DNA of 64,000 bases, taken from contig JAUMZB010000006.1 of assembly GCA_030528345.1 (NCBI GenBank), forward strand, positions 1-64,000. Direction: 5' to 3'. The notes under the pieces are model-generated. The model made no database searches, had not been told where the DNA came from, and was given only the letters and a program-made list of their open reading frames with translations. Position 1 is the stretch's first letter, and each line of letters begins with the position of its first letter. The stretch is from Eikenella sp. Lineage in GTDB: Bacteria; Pseudomonadota; Gammaproteobacteria; Burkholderiales; Neisseriaceae. Positions 8,187 to 17,633 of this stretch are shown here, piece after piece. The position numbers and the translations under genes were made by a program.

Positions 8187-8459
8187 GGTGTTCACCTTGT
8201 GGGGAGTGGAGTGTGAAAGAGGGCAAAGATACTCTTGCGCCGGGGGAATTGGCAAGTGTTTTGCCCGCTGTGCAAAAGTGCCCGCCGGAGAAGGCGGCAT
8301 CGGGGTAATCCTTTGGACGGAAGCCGTGGCTCTGCTTTATGATTAACACTCGCTTGCATATTTTAACGCTTTGTGCTGAAATGCGGCCTGTCTTTGTTCG
8401 GAGAATGGCCGGACATATCAATTCAATCAACTGATTTTCATCAATAAAGGATGACAGAA

Positions 8460-9905
8460 ATGGATGGACAAGAAATGACTTGGGTCCAGTCTCTGGACAA
8501 GATTGTCGGCGACATCGGCGGTCTGGTCTGGGGGCCTTATATGTTGGCCCTGCTGGTGGGCACCGGCCTGCTGCTGACCGTGCGCTTGGGCCTGCTGCAG
8601 TTCCGCATGCTGCCTTATGCGCTGAAACAGGCCTTTATGCCGCAAAAAAGAAATGCCGACGGCAGCGAGCCGGCCGGCGATGTGTCCCATTTCGGCGCCC
8701 TGATGACCGCACTGTCCGCCACCATCGGTACCGGTAATATTGCCGGCGTGGCCACCGCTGTGGCCTTGGGCGGGCCGGGCGCGGTGTTCTGGATGTGGAT
8801 GACCGCTTTGGTCGGCATGGCCACCAAATACGGCGAAGGCGTATTGGCGGTCAAATACCGTGAAGTGAACAGCAAAGGCGAAATGTCCGGCGGCCCGATG
8901 TATTACATCGAAAAAGGCCTGAAGCAGAAATGGCTGGCGGTGATGTTTGCCCTGTTTGCCGTGTTGGCTTCTTTCGGTATCGGCAGCTCCGTGCAGTCCA
9001 ACTCGGTGGCCGATGCGGTGTACCACAGCTTCCAGGTGGATCCTTTGGTAACCGGCCTCATTCTCACCCTGTTGACCGGGATTGTGGTATTGGGCGGCAT
9101 CAAATGGATTTCCACCGCCTCTTCCCTGATTGTTCCCTTAATGGCCATCGGCTATGTGCTGGGCGGTCTGACCATTATTCTGCTCAACCTGGATTTGGTG
9201 GTGCCGGCGGTAAAAATCATCCTGAATGATGCCTTCAGTGCCAGCGCGGTTGCCGGCGGCACCATCGGTTCCATGATCCGTTACGGTGTGGCCCGCGGCG
9301 TATTCTCGAACGAAGCCGGTATGGGTTCCGCTCCGATTGCCGCTGCCGCTGCCAAAACCGACCACCCCGTGCGTCAGGCCTTGGTGTCCATGACCGGTAC
9401 CTTCCTCGACACCATCGTGGTGTGCAGCATCACCGGCATCGTATTGGTGATGGGCCTGTTGAAAATGAACGCCATCGATGCCGGCACCGGCGCGTATCTG
9501 ACCGAAGTGGTGGGCGGCGCCCCGCTGACCGTCAGCACCTTCAACAATATGCTGCCCGGCGAAGGCGGCATGATTGTGACCGTGGGTTTGATTTTCTTTG
9601 CCTATTCCACCATTTTGGGCTGGTGTTACTACGGTGAAAAATGCGCTTCTTACCTGATGGGCGACCGCATGGTGCCGTTCTACCGTTTCATTTATGTGAT
9701 GACCGTGCTGCTGGGCTGCTTGGCGGTGCAAACCGGCGATGCGGCGGGAGATCAGGCCGGTGTCAAACTGGTGTGGAACATTGCCGACACCTTTAACGGT
9801 TTGATGGCTGCGCCCAACCTGATTGCTTTGCTGTTGCTTTCCGGCGTGATTGTGGCGGAAACCAAAGATTTTATTGCCAAACGCAAAGCGGGCGAGTTGC
9901 AGTAA
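8460..9905 (+). CDS. Sodium:alanine/glycine symporter (AgcS family)
   Basis: A 481-residue inner-membrane transporter of the AGCS family, importing alanine or glycine with Na+. It has about ten to eleven hydrophobic segments. Family blocks include [18 protein letters not shown], the [14 protein letters not shown] loop and [19 protein letters not shown] 8460 is preferred because AAAGGA (8446-8451) lies at the right distance; the in-frame ATG 8451 overlaps that site. The gene is a single unit closed by the hairpin at 9929-9958. Which amino acid is preferred cannot be told. Confidence 0.9.
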   Translation: MDGQEMTWVQSLDKIVGDIGGLVWGPYMLALLVGTGLLLTVRLGLLQFRMLPYALKQAFMPQKRNADGSEPAGDVSHFGALMTALSATIGTGNIAGVATAVALGGPGAVFWMWMTALVGMATKYGEGVLAVKYREVNSKGEMSGGPMYYIEKGLKQKWLAVMFALFAVLASFGIGSSVQSNSVADAVYHSFQVDPLVTGLILTLLTGIVVLGGIKWISTASSLIVPLMAIGYVLGGLTIILLNLDLVVPAVKIILNDAFSASAVAGGTIGSMIRYGVARGVFSNEAGMGSAPIAAAAAKTDHPVRQALVSMTGTFLDTIVVCSITGIVLVMGLLKMNAIDAGTGAYLTEVVGGAPLTVSTFNNMLPGEGGMIVTVGLIFFAYSTILGWCYYGEKCASYLMGDRMVPFYRFIYVMTVLLGCLAVQTGDAAGDQAGVKLVWNIADTFNGLMAAPNLIALLLLSGVIVAETKDFIAKRKAGELQ

Positions 9906-9928
9906 TCCCGTAGCCGTAGCCGATTCGT

Positions 9929-9958
9929 GCCCCTCCGTGTGCAGACAAACGGAGGGGC
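9929..9958 (+). terminator. Intrinsic terminator of the AgcS symporter gene
   Basis: A perfect 10-bp stem GCCCCTCCGT/ACGGAGGGGC with a 10-nt loop, followed by GCGATTTTGTTT. Confidence 0.85.
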
Positions 9959-10023
9959 GCGATTTTGTTTATGGTTTGGGAATATACGGTGTCGGCTCGG
10001 TATGAAAACGCGTTATTCACCGT

Positions 10024-10029
10024 TATAAT
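10024..10029 (+). promoter_or_regulatory. -10 box of uraA
   Basis: TATAAT lies 36 bp before the uraA start at 10066. The -35 region (TATGAA at 17 bp) is weak. Confidence 0.4.
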
Positions 10030-10065
10030 CCGTGCCGTTTGCTTGATGGAAAGATATTAAGAGAG

Positions 10066-11286
10066 ATGCAGCCATTGAAAACCGCCGTTGCCGGTGCCCA
10101 GATTTTGTTTGTGGCCTTTGGTGCCATGGTGTTGGTGCCTTTGCTGACCGGCCTCAATCCGGCCATGGCCTTATTGGGCGCAGGCATCGGCACCCTGTTG
10201 TTTCAAGCCCTGACCGGATTTAAGGTGCCGATTTTCCTCGGCTCTTCTTTTGCCTTTATCGCGCCGATTATTTATGCCATGGGCGAATGGGGCATGGGCG
10301 CGACCATGTTCGGCCTGTTTGCCGCCGGTTTTATGTATTTTGTGTTTGCCGCGCTGGTGAAATGGCGCGGCTTGGGCGCGGTACACCGCCTGCTGCCGGC
10401 GGTGGTGATCGGGCCGGTGATCATGGTGATCGGTTTGTCGGTGGCGGTGGTGGCCAGCAATATGGCGATGGGCCGCGCCGGCGATGCGCAGGTGACGGAC
10501 TACGACCAAGCCTTGCTGCTGTCGGGATTTACCTTCGCCGTTACCGTGATGGTGGCGGTGTTCGGCAGCAAAATGATGAAGCTTATCCCCATTCTCATCG
10601 GTGTGGCGGCCGGTTATGTGGCGGCACTGGCCATGGGTTTGGTGGACACGGCGAAAATCGCGGCGGCGCCGTGGTTTGCCGTGCCCGACTTCCACGCGCC
10701 CGAAGTGCATTGGCAGGCCGCGTTGTTTATGCTGCCGGTGGCGATTGCGCCGGCCATCGAGCACATCGGCGGCGTGATGGCCATCGGTAAGGTGACCGGA
10801 AAAGATTACGCGGCCGACCCCGGCCTGCACCGCACGCTGGCCGGCGACGGCTTGGGCGTGTGCGCGGCCGGTTTGATTGGCGGCCCGCCGGTAACGACTT
10901 ACGGCGAAGTCACCGGCGCGGTGATGCTCACCAAAAACAGCAATCCCTTTATCATGACTTGGGCGGCGGTGTTTGCCATCGGCATGGCTTTTTTCGGCAA
11001 ATTCAACGCCTTCTTGGCATCGATTCCGCTGCCGGTGATGGGCGGGGTGATGATTTTGCTGTTCGGCACCATTGCCTCTTTGGGTCTGAAAACCCTGATT
11101 GATGCCAAAGTGGATTTGATGCAGCCGAAAAATCTGGTCATCGTGAGCTCGGTGCTGACCGTCGGCGTGGGCGGCATGGAAATGAAATTCGGCGGCCTCA
11201 GCTTTGCCGGCGTGGGTTTGTGCGCAATTCTGGCGATTGTGCTCAATCTGCTGCTGCCCGAACGGGCATCGGCGCAACAAACATAA
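10066..11286 (+). CDS. uraA: Uracil permease, NCS2 family
   Basis: A 406-residue inner-membrane uracil:H+ symporter. The NCS2 signatures are present: the glutamate in AIAPAIEHIGGV (transport site), the GGPPVTTYGEVTGA block, and the short TM3 region IFLGSSFAFIAP. I start at ATG 10066 (MQPLKTAV), which lines up with family N-termini; the frame opens 27 bp earlier. Fourteen short membrane segments are expected for this fold. The gene stands alone and ends in a hairpin of paired uptake words. A second, longer NCS2 permease lies at 19312-20694. Confidence 0.9.
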   Translation: MQPLKTAVAGAQILFVAFGAMVLVPLLTGLNPAMALLGAGIGTLLFQALTGFKVPIFLGSSFAFIAPIIYAMGEWGMGATMFGLFAAGFMYFVFAALVKWRGLGAVHRLLPAVVIGPVIMVIGLSVAVVASNMAMGRAGDAQVTDYDQALLLSGFTFAVTVMVAVFGSKMMKLIPILIGVAAGYVAALAMGLVDTAKIAAAPWFAVPDFHAPEVHWQAALFMLPVAIAPAIEHIGGVMAIGKVTGKDYAADPGLHRTLAGDGLGVCAAGLIGGPPVTTYGEVTGAVMLTKNSNPFIMTWAAVFAIGMAFFGKFNAFLASIPLPVMGGVMILLFGTIASLGLKTLIDAKVDLMQPKNLVIVSSVLTVGVGGMEMKFGGLSFAGVGLCAILAIVLNLLLPERASAQQT

Positions 11287-11322
11287 GGCTACCTGAAAAC
11301 CGATTCGGCTTTCAGGTAGCCT
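11286..11322 (+). terminator. Terminator made of two inverted uptake words after uraA
   Basis: AGGCTACCTGAAA and TTTCAGGTAGCCT form a 13-bp stem around an 11-nt loop, starting at the last base of the uraA stop codon; GTTATTTTG follows. Confidence 0.75.
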
Positions 11323-11359
11323 GTTATTTTGATGAGTGTAATTAAAAAAGGAGCCAGTG

Positions 11360-11800
11360 ATGTGGAATAAAAGATTTGCCGGTTTGCTTCTGCCTTTGTT
11401 GGCGCTGCCTTTGCCGCTGTATGCCCATCCGAATGCGGGCGGGAGCGAAATCGAATTCTTAACCCCCAGCCGCAACATCTATTGCACGTCTTGGCAAAAC
11501 CGCAAAGCGGTTTCCTGCATGGCCATGAATCACAAATACAATCACACATTGCCGCGTCCCCCGGCCAGCTGTGATTTGGATTGGACACCAACGGTGGAGC
11601 TGGCGCGCACGGGCGCGGCCAAGCTCAGCGGTATGTGTCATGGCGATTTGCCCCACAACCCCGATGCCCCGGTGCTGGCCTACGGGCAAAGCGTGCGCGG
11701 CCGGGGCTGGCGCTGCCTCTTGGCCGAAAGCGGCTTGCGCTGCGAGAACGACAGCGGCCGCGGTTTCCGTTTGAATCGCAGAACCAGACAGTTGTTCTGA
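11360..11800 (+). CDS. Secreted cysteine-containing protein, DUF6636-like
   Basis: This 146-residue protein starts at ATG 11360, six bases after AGGAG (an in-frame GTG at 11357 is too close). A signal peptide ends near LPLYA. The mature part begins EIEFLTPSRNIYC and has six further cysteines, a GMCHGD motif, a VLAYGQS segment and a C-terminal GRGFRLNRRTRQ. That order fits DUF6636, exported proteins with paired disulfides and no established function. The assignment rests on pattern memory. The next gene is also exported, with an uptake word at 11816-11827 between them. Confidence 0.7.
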   Translation: MWNKRFAGLLLPLLALPLPLYAHPNAGGSEIEFLTPSRNIYCTSWQNRKAVSCMAMNHKYNHTLPRPPASCDLDWTPTVELARTGAAKLSGMCHGDLPHNPDAPVLAYGQSVRGRGWRCLLAESGLRCENDSGRGFRLNRRTRQLF

Positions 11801-11862
11801 TTGCGATGAGCCGGTTTCAGGTAGCCTGAAGCCGGCCGGTTTATAGAGCTGTGAATGGTTTG

Positions 11863-12321
11863 ATGAAAAAATCTTCTCTTTTGATCTTGCTGTTGTTGGC
11901 CGGCCTCGGCGTGGTGTTCAATCTGCCGCTCGGCCGCGAAACGGCGCCGGGCCGGCCGGCGGCTGAGGCATCTGCGGCGGCTGAGTCCGGCCACGATCTC
12001 ATCGCCCGTGCCTTTGCCGAGCAGCGCAGCGATGTGCAGGTGGCTGGCAGCGGGCGGGTGAAGCGCACGCTGCCCGATGACAACAAAGGCTCGCGCCATC
12101 AGCGTTTTATTTTGGAATTGGACAACGGCCACACGGTATTGGTGGCGCACAATATCGATTTGGCGCCCCGCATTCCCCGTTTGCAACGCGGCGAGCGCGT
12201 CGGCTTCTACGGTGAATACGAATACAATCCGCAGGGCGGGGTGATCCATTGGACCCACCGTGATCCGGCCGGCCGCCATGCCCACGGCTGGTTGGAACAC
12301 CAAGGCAAACGCTACCAATAA
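11863..12321 (+). CDS. DUF3465 exported protein
   Basis: The frame begins at GTG 11851, but ATG 11863 (MKKSSLL, 152 residues) gives a clean signal or anchor segment, so I prefer it; no strong ribosome site precedes either. After a Pro/Ala-rich linker, the domain reads DLIARAFAEQRS, GSGRVKRTLPDD, then HQRFILELDNGHTVLVAHN and GEYEYNPQGGVIHWTHRD. This OB-like fold is DUF3465, found in Neisseriaceae and other Proteobacteria; function unknown. The stop is 12 bp before the DUF1841 gene, so the two are probably co-transcribed. Confidence 0.75.
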   Translation: MKKSSLLILLLLAGLGVVFNLPLGRETAPGRPAAEASAAAESGHDLIARAFAEQRSDVQVAGSGRVKRTLPDDNKGSRHQRFILELDNGHTVLVAHNIDLAPRIPRLQRGERVGFYGEYEYNPQGGVIHWTHRDPAGRHAHGWLEHQGKRYQ

Positions 12322-12333
12322 AGGCTACCTGAA

Positions 12334-12840
12334 ATGTATGACGTGAACACCCAAGACGTGCGCCGCTTTTTCGCCCACGTTTGGCAGCAGCGCCTGAGCC
12401 CGCTGCAATTGGACGCCTTGCAGCAGAAAGCCCTGCGCATCATCGAAGCCCACCCCGAATACCATGTTTACTTAGAGCATATCGAGCGCTATATCGACCA
12501 CACTTGGACGCCGGAACAGGGCGAGACCAATCCTTTTCTGCATTTGTCGCTTCATTTGTCGATACAGGAGCAAAGCGGCATCGACCAGCCGCCGGGCATC
12601 CGCGCCATTCATCGGCAATTGCAGGGCAAATATGCCGGCGATTGGGTGAAGGCCGAACACGAGATGATGGAAGCCTTGGCGGAAACCATTTGGGAAGCCC
12701 AACGCCACGGCCGCGGCCTGGACGTGAACCAATACATGACCCGTCTGCGCAAACTGGTGGACTTGGGGCAGGAAGACCATGCCCGCCTCAATCCGCACGA
12801 AGTGGCACAGCAGCATCCGTCCAAACTGACGGAGCGCTGA
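12334..12840 (+). CDS. DUF1841 family protein
   Basis: A 168-residue soluble protein that matches DUF1841, a beta/gammaproteobacterial family with no known role. Recognisable parts are RRFFAHVWQQ at the N-terminus, an EHIERYIDHTWTPEQGE segment near residues 48-64, and NPFLHLSLHLSIQEQ followed by a long helix ending in HEMMEALAETIWEAQR. The start codon directly abuts an uptake word (12322-12333), whose AAAGG end also serves as the only visible ribosome site. Confidence 0.8.
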   Translation: MYDVNTQDVRRFFAHVWQQRLSPLQLDALQQKALRIIEAHPEYHVYLEHIERYIDHTWTPEQGETNPFLHLSLHLSIQEQSGIDQPPGIRAIHRQLQGKYAGDWVKAEHEMMEALAETIWEAQRHGRGLDVNQYMTRLRKLVDLGQEDHARLNPHEVAQQHPSKLTER

Positions 12841-13006
12841 ACGGAGTAGGCGGAGTCACCAGAATCCTATTGATATTATTGATGCGGTGAACGGCAAGGT
12901 GGTCGTCGAACGCCGCATGGAACTGAGCGGCAAGCGTGGGCGGCAGACCGCCGCCGGCCGCTCTACCGGCCGCATGGCGCACGACCACTCGATGACGACA
13001 CGCCCT

Positions 13007-13040
13007 AAGAGTAAGGCGGCTTGAAGAGTAAGGCAGCTTG
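13007..13040. repeat. 17-bp tandem duplication before recO
   Basis: AAGAGTAAGGCGGCTTG (13007-13023) is followed at once by a copy differing at one base (13024-13040). The surrounding 12841-13079 interval has no recognisable gene, although a frame of about 60 codons rich in Arg and Lys is open through it and stops in the first repeat. Confidence 0.8.
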
Positions 13041-13079
13041 GCGCAGGCCGCCGGTGCCGCCGAAACCGCGGCTTTCCGC

Positions 13080-13085
13080 TATAAT
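13080..13085 (+). promoter_or_regulatory. -10 box close to the recO start
   Basis: TATAAT lies only eight bases before ATG 13094, so a transcript starting at the usual distance would have almost no leader. No -35 box is evident. Confidence 0.45.
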
Positions 13086-13093
13086 CGCGCCCC

Positions 13094-13813
13094 ATGAGCC
13101 CAGCCAACCGCGTCGACCACCAACCCGCCTTCCTGCTTTCCGCCACGCCGTGGCGGGAAACCAGCCTGTTGGCGGAACTGTTCAGCCGCGATTACGGGCG
13201 GGTGGCGCTGGTGGCGCGCAGCGCGCGCAAACGGCAGAGCGAATTGCGCGGGGTGCTGGTGCCTTTTGTACCGGTTTGCGTGTCGTGGTACGGCAGGGAA
13301 GAACTGAAAACCCTGCACCGTGCCGAATGGCTGGGCGGCTGGCCGCAACCGCAAAACCGCGCCTTGTTCAGCGGCCTGTATGCCAATGAGTTGGTGGCCA
13401 AGCTGACCGCCCGCGAAGACCCCCATCCCGGCATTTATCACGAGCTGGCACAGCTTATGCATCGCATCGCCACCGAAGACAACCACGCTGCCGCTTTGCG
13501 GCATTTTGAGTGGGCGCTCTTGCAGCACAGCGGCTTGGCGCCCGACTTGCGGCAGGACGGTCACGGACGGCCGCTTGTGGCGGAACGGCATTATTATGTG
13601 CAGCCCGAACAGCCTGTGTGGCCGCGGCAGGCAGGCGGAAACGAAGGATTGGCAGTGAGCGGGGCGGCTTTGCAGGCTTTGGCCGGGCGCCGCTTAAGTG
13701 ATGCCGCGCATTTGCAGGAAGTCCTCCGCCTCAACCGCCTGCTGCTCGATTTCCGCCTGCCCGAAGGCATCAAAAGCCGGCAGGTGTTGCAGCAGCTGCA
13801 GCAGTTCAGGTAG
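13094..13813 (+). CDS. recO: DNA repair protein RecO
   Basis: RecO helps RecR load RecA onto SSB-coated single-stranded DNA in the RecFOR pathway. The 239-residue protein begins with the OB-fold region ([15 protein letters not shown], then [15 protein letters not shown], the basic DNA-binding stretch), followed by the helical C-terminal half. The four-cysteine zinc site of some RecO proteins is absent, as in many beta-proteobacteria. The reading frame ends within an uptake-word remnant (TTCAGGTAGCC) 20 bp before pdxJ, so recO and pdxJ form a likely operon. Confidence 0.9.
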   Translation: MSPANRVDHQPAFLLSATPWRETSLLAELFSRDYGRVALVARSARKRQSELRGVLVPFVPVCVSWYGREELKTLHRAEWLGGWPQPQNRALFSGLYANELVAKLTAREDPHPGIYHELAQLMHRIATEDNHAAALRHFEWALLQHSGLAPDLRQDGHGRPLVAERHYYVQPEQPVWPRQAGGNEGLAVSGAALQALAGRRLSDAAHLQEVLRLNRLLLDFRLPEGIKSRQVLQQLQQFR

Positions 13814-13833
13814 CCCACACAGAAAGGAAGCCC

Positions 13834-14565
13834 ATGTTACTCGGTGTCAATATCGACCACGTTGCCACTTTGCGCAATGCGCGCGGCACGGCGTATCCCA
13901 GCCCGCTGGAAGCCGCCCTGCTGGCGGAAACCCACGGTGCGGATCTGATTACCCTGCATCTGCGCGAAGACCGCCGCCACATCAAAGACGCCGATGTGGC
14001 CGCCATCAAAAACGCTTTGCGCACGCGCATGAATCTGGAAATGGCCTTAACGCCCGATATGCTTGAGCATGCGCTGGCGGTGCAGCCGCACGATGTCTGT
14101 CTGGTGCCGGAGCGGCGCGAGGAAGTGACCACCGAAGGCGGGTTGGACGTGCTCGGCCAGCAGCAGAAAGTGGCCGACTACACCGCCCGCCTGCAAGCCG
14201 CCGGCATCCGCGTTTCCCTGTTTATCGATGCCGACGAAGCGCAGATTCAGGCCGCCCGCGATGTCGGCGCGCCGGTGATTGAGCTGCATACCGGCGCTTA
14301 TGCCGATGCGGCCGGCCACCATGCCCGGCTGAGCGAATGCCGCCGTTTGGAAGACGCTGCCTATTTCGCTTCCGAGCTGGGCTTGGTGGTGAACGCCGGC
14401 CACGGCCTCAACATCCACAATGTGGCGCCGATTGCGCGCATCCTGCCGATCCGCGAGCTCAATATCGGCCATGCCCTGATTGCGCAGGCGGTGTTCCTCG
14501 GCCTGCCCGCAGCCATCCGCCAAATGAAAGAAGCGATGTACCGCGCCCGCAGCCAACCGGATTAA
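13834..14565 (+). CDS. pdxJ: Pyridoxine 5'-phosphate synthase
   Basis: PdxJ condenses 1-deoxy-D-xylulose 5-phosphate with 3-amino-2-oxopropyl phosphate to make pyridoxine 5'-phosphate, the DXP-dependent route to PLP. The 243-residue TIM barrel shows [13 protein letters not shown] at the N-terminus, [11 protein letters not shown], and [11 protein letters not shown] near the C-terminus, all family-invariant blocks carrying phosphate and substrate contacts. AAAGGAAGCCC precedes the start. PLP made here would feed IlvE and MetY, also encoded in the window. Confidence 0.95.
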   Translation: MLLGVNIDHVATLRNARGTAYPSPLEAALLAETHGADLITLHLREDRRHIKDADVAAIKNALRTRMNLEMALTPDMLEHALAVQPHDVCLVPERREEVTTEGGLDVLGQQQKVADYTARLQAAGIRVSLFIDADEAQIQAARDVGAPVIELHTGAYADAAGHHARLSECRRLEDAAYFASELGLVVNAGHGLNIHNVAPIARILPIRELNIGHALIAQAVFLGLPAAIRQMKEAMYRARSQPD

Positions 14566-14589
14566 GGCGCGGCGGCCTGTATCCGGCTA

Positions 14590-14634
14590 CAGGCTACCTG
14601 AAAGCAAGGTTTCCGCTTTCAGGTAGCCTGTTTT
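14590..14634 (+). terminator. Uptake-word hairpin terminator after pdxJ
   Basis: CAGGCTACCTGAAAGC pairs with GCTTTCAGGTAGCCTG (stem of about 15 bp, 10-nt loop), followed by TTTT. Confidence 0.85.
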
Positions 14635-14722
14635 GGCTTCTTCATTTTTAATCCGCCTGCAAAACAATATTTTGCATGACGGCGGTCGGCAGCCGGCGGG
14701 AGGGCGTGGCAGAGCGGGGGCA

Positions 14723-14751
14723 TTTATATTTGACGCATTTTGGGTTATAAT
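14723..14751 (+). promoter_or_regulatory. Probable acnB promoter
   Basis: TATAAT (14746-14751) with TTTATA (14723-14728, four of six consensus) at 17-bp spacing, about 60 bp before the acnB start. Confidence 0.45.
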
Positions 14752-14813
14752 GCGCGGTGCTGTAAGAACCCGAATTAGAAAAATTTAACCTGCCCTGACA
14801 AAAGGAAACCACC

Positions 14814-17399
14814 ATGTTAGAAGCCTACCGCAAAGCCGCCGCAGAGCGCGAAGCCCTCGGTATCCCCGCTCTTCCCCTCTCCGCGCAGCAAACCGCCGAT
14901 TTGGTTGAACTGCTGAAAAATCCGCCCGCCGGCGAAGGCGAGTTTTTGGTTGAGCTGCTGGCCAACCGCGTGCCGCCCGGCGTAGACGACGCTTCCAAAG
15001 TCAAAGCCTCTTTCCTCGCAGCCGTGGCCGAAGGCAGCGTGCAAAGCCCGCTGATTTCCCCGGAATACGCCACCAAACTGCTGGGCACCATGCTCGGGGG
15101 CTACAATATCCACCCGCTGATTGAGTTGCTCGACAACGAGCAGCTGGCGCCGATTGCCGCCGAAGGTTTGAAACACACCCTGCTGATGTTCGACTCTTTC
15201 CACGACGTGCAGGAAAAAGCCGAAAAAGGCAATGCACACGCCAAAGCGGTATTGGAATCTTGGGCCAATGCCGAATGGTTCACTTCACGCGAAAAAGTGC
15301 CGGAAAAAATCACTGTTACCGTATTCAAAGTGGACGGCGAAACCAATACCGACGACCTCTCTCCCGCTCCCGACGCCTGGAGCCGCCCCGACATTCCGCT
15401 GCACGCATTGGCCATGCTGAAAAACCCGCGTGACGGCATCCACCCCGACCAACCGGGCGAAGTCGGCCCCATCAAACTGCTGGAAGAACTGAAAGCCAAA
15501 GGCCATCCGGTGGCTTATGTCGGCGACGTAGTGGGCACCGGTTCTTCCCGCAAATCCGCCACCAACTCCGTAATCTGGCATACCGGCTTGGACATTCCTT
15601 TCGTGCCGAACAAACGCTACGGCGGCGTATGCCTGGGCGGCAAAATCGCGCCGATTTTCTTCAACACCCAAGAAGACTCGGGCGCATTGCCGATTGAGGT
15701 TGACGTATCGCAACTGAAAATGGGCGATGTGGTCGACATTCTGCCTTACGAAGGCAAGATTGTGAAAAACGGCGAAACCGTGGCCGAATTCCAATTGAAA
15801 TCGCAAGTGTTGCTGGACGAAGTGCAAGCAGGCGGCCGCATCAACCTGATCATCGGCCGCGGCCTGACTGCCAAAGCCCGTGAAGCCTTGGGCTTGCCCG
15901 CTTCCACCGAGTTCCGCCTGCCGCAAGCGCCGGCCGAAAGCAAAGCCGGCTTTACCTTGGCGCAAAAAATGGTCGGCCGTGCCTGCGGCCTGCCCGAAGG
16001 CCAAGGCGTGCGTCCGGGTACTTACTGCGAACCGCGCATGACCACCGTCGGCTCGCAAGACACCACCGGCCCGATGACCCGCGACGAGCTGAAAGACTTG
16101 GCCTGCTTGGGCTTCTCCGCCGATTTGGTGATGCAGTCTTTCTGTCATACCGCGGCTTATCCGAAACCGGTTGACGTGAAAACCCATAAAGAACTGCCCG
16201 AATTCATTTCTACCCGTGGCGGGGTGTCTTTGCGCCCCGGTGACGGTGTGATCCACTCATGGCTGAACCGCCTGTTGCTGCCCGATACCGTGGGCACCGG
16301 CGGCGACTCGCACACCCGTTTCCCCTTAGGCATTTCCTTCCCCGCCGGTTCCGGTTTGGTGGCGTTTGCCGCCGCCACCGGCGTAATGCCTTTGGATATG
16401 CCCGAATCGGTGTTGGTGCGCTTCAGCGGCAAACTGCAACCGGGCGTCACCTTGCGTGATTTGGTGAATGCCATTCCGTTGTACGCCATCAAACAAGGTT
16501 TGCTGACCGTAGCCAAAGCCGGCAAGAAAAACATTTTCTCGGGCCGCATCTTGGAAATCGAAGGGCTGCCCGATTTGAAAGTGGAGCAAGCGTTTGAATT
16601 GTCGGATGCTTCTGCCGAACGTTCTGCCGCCGGCTGTACCGTGAAGCTCAACAAAGAGCCGATTATCGAATACATGAAGTCCAATGTGGTGTTGATGAAA
16701 AACATGATTGCCGACGGCTATAAAGACCCGCGCACGCTGGAGCGCCGCATCAAAGCCATGGAAGCGTGGCTGGCTGATCCGCAACTCTTGGAAGCCGATA
16801 AAGACGCCGAATACGCCGCCGTGATCGAAATCAATATGGACGACATCAAAGAGCCGATTATCGCCTGCCCGAATGATCCGGACGATGTGTGCTTCATGTC
16901 CGAAAAATCCGGCACCGTCATCGACGAAGTGTTTATCGGTTCGTGCATGACCAATATTGGCCACTTCCGCGCCGCTTCCAAGCTGTTGGAAGGCAAGAGC
17001 GATATTCCGGTACGCTTGTGGGTGGCGCCGCCGACCAAGATGGATGCCCAAGAGCTGACCAACGAAGGCCATTACGGCGTATTGGGCCGCGCCGGCGCGC
17101 GCATGGAAATGCCGGGCTGCTCCTTGTGTATGGGCAACCAGGCACAAGTACGCGAAGGCGCAACCGTGATGTCCACCTCCACCCGCAACTTCCCGAACCG
17201 TTTGGGCAAAAACACCAATGTGTTCCTGGGTTCTGCGGAATTGGCGGCCATCTGCTCCAAATTGGGCAAAATCCCCACTATTGAGGAATACCAAGCCAAT
17301 ATCGGCATCATCAACGAGCAGGGCGACCAAATCTACCGCTATATGAACTTCAACGAAATCGACAGCTACAACCAAGTGGCCGAAAGCGTGAATGTTTAA
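14814..17399 (+). CDS. acnB: Aconitate hydratase B
   Basis: AcnB isomerises citrate to isocitrate in the TCA cycle. The 861-residue length and domain order are those of AcnB: an N-terminal HEAT-like domain (1 to about 160), the swivel domain with the [12 protein letters not shown] block, then the Fe-S domains. The cluster ligands fall at Cys711 (FIGSCMTN), Cys769 and Cys772 (PGCSLCMGN), close to the E. coli positions 710, 769 and 772. AAAGGAAACCACC precedes the start. The neighbour icd, transcribed convergently, carries out the next step. AcnB mRNA and protein are often iron-responsive, but no site is visible here. Confidence 0.97.
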   Translation: MLEAYRKAAAEREALGIPALPLSAQQTADLVELLKNPPAGEGEFLVELLANRVPPGVDDASKVKASFLAAVAEGSVQSPLISPEYATKLLGTMLGGYNIHPLIELLDNEQLAPIAAEGLKHTLLMFDSFHDVQEKAEKGNAHAKAVLESWANAEWFTSREKVPEKITVTVFKVDGETNTDDLSPAPDAWSRPDIPLHALAMLKNPRDGIHPDQPGEVGPIKLLEELKAKGHPVAYVGDVVGTGSSRKSATNSVIWHTGLDIPFVPNKRYGGVCLGGKIAPIFFNTQEDSGALPIEVDVSQLKMGDVVDILPYEGKIVKNGETVAEFQLKSQVLLDEVQAGGRINLIIGRGLTAKAREALGLPASTEFRLPQAPAESKAGFTLAQKMVGRACGLPEGQGVRPGTYCEPRMTTVGSQDTTGPMTRDELKDLACLGFSADLVMQSFCHTAAYPKPVDVKTHKELPEFISTRGGVSLRPGDGVIHSWLNRLLLPDTVGTGGDSHTRFPLGISFPAGSGLVAFAAATGVMPLDMPESVLVRFSGKLQPGVTLRDLVNAIPLYAIKQGLLTVAKAGKKNIFSGRILEIEGLPDLKVEQAFELSDASAERSAAGCTVKLNKEPIIEYMKSNVVLMKNMIADGYKDPRTLERRIKAMEAWLADPQLLEADKDAEYAAVIEINMDDIKEPIIACPNDPDDVCFMSEKSGTVIDEVFIGSCMTNIGHFRAASKLLEGKSDIPVRLWVAPPTKMDAQELTNEGHYGVLGRAGARMEMPGCSLCMGNQAQVREGATVMSTSTRNFPNRLGKNTNVFLGSAELAAICSKLGKIPTIEEYQANIGIINEQGDQIYRYMNFNEIDSYNQVAESVNV

Positions 17400-17444
17400 G
17401 CAGTAGGCATGTTTTCAGGTAGCCGCAAAAGCTGCCTGAACAGC

Positions 17445-17470
17445 AAAAAGCGGCATCAGCCGCTTTTTTT
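17445..17470 (+). terminator. Intrinsic terminator of acnB
   Basis: AAAAAGCGGC and GCCGCTTTTT form a 10-bp stem with loop ATCA and a following T-run, about 45 bp past the acnB stop. Confidence 0.9.
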
Positions 17471-17551
17471 GTTCCCGTGGAGGATGGGCAGAGCAATGCT
17501 TTTACAGTTCTCCATCCGTACCATCCGCCGGCAGGCGACAGCCGCAATAAA

Positions 17552-17609
17552 AGGCTACCTGAAACCTTTTGGCTTGGCGGAACCCCCCTTGCCCGCTTTC
17601 AGGTAGCCT
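17552..17609. terminator. Inverted uptake-word pair between acnB and icd
   Basis: AGGCTACCTGAA (17552-17563) and TTCAGGTAGCCT (17598-17609) face each other across a 34-nt spacer, just past the end of icd on the minus strand. The loop is long, so termination is less certain than for the tight pairs. Confidence 0.5.
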
Positions 17610-17633
17610 TGCGGCCGATTGGCCGTGCCGTGC

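Noticed and set aside
14730-14751. TTGACG with TATAAT as an acnB promoter
   Set aside because: The spacer is only 10 bp. I used TTTATA at 17 bp as the -35 box instead.
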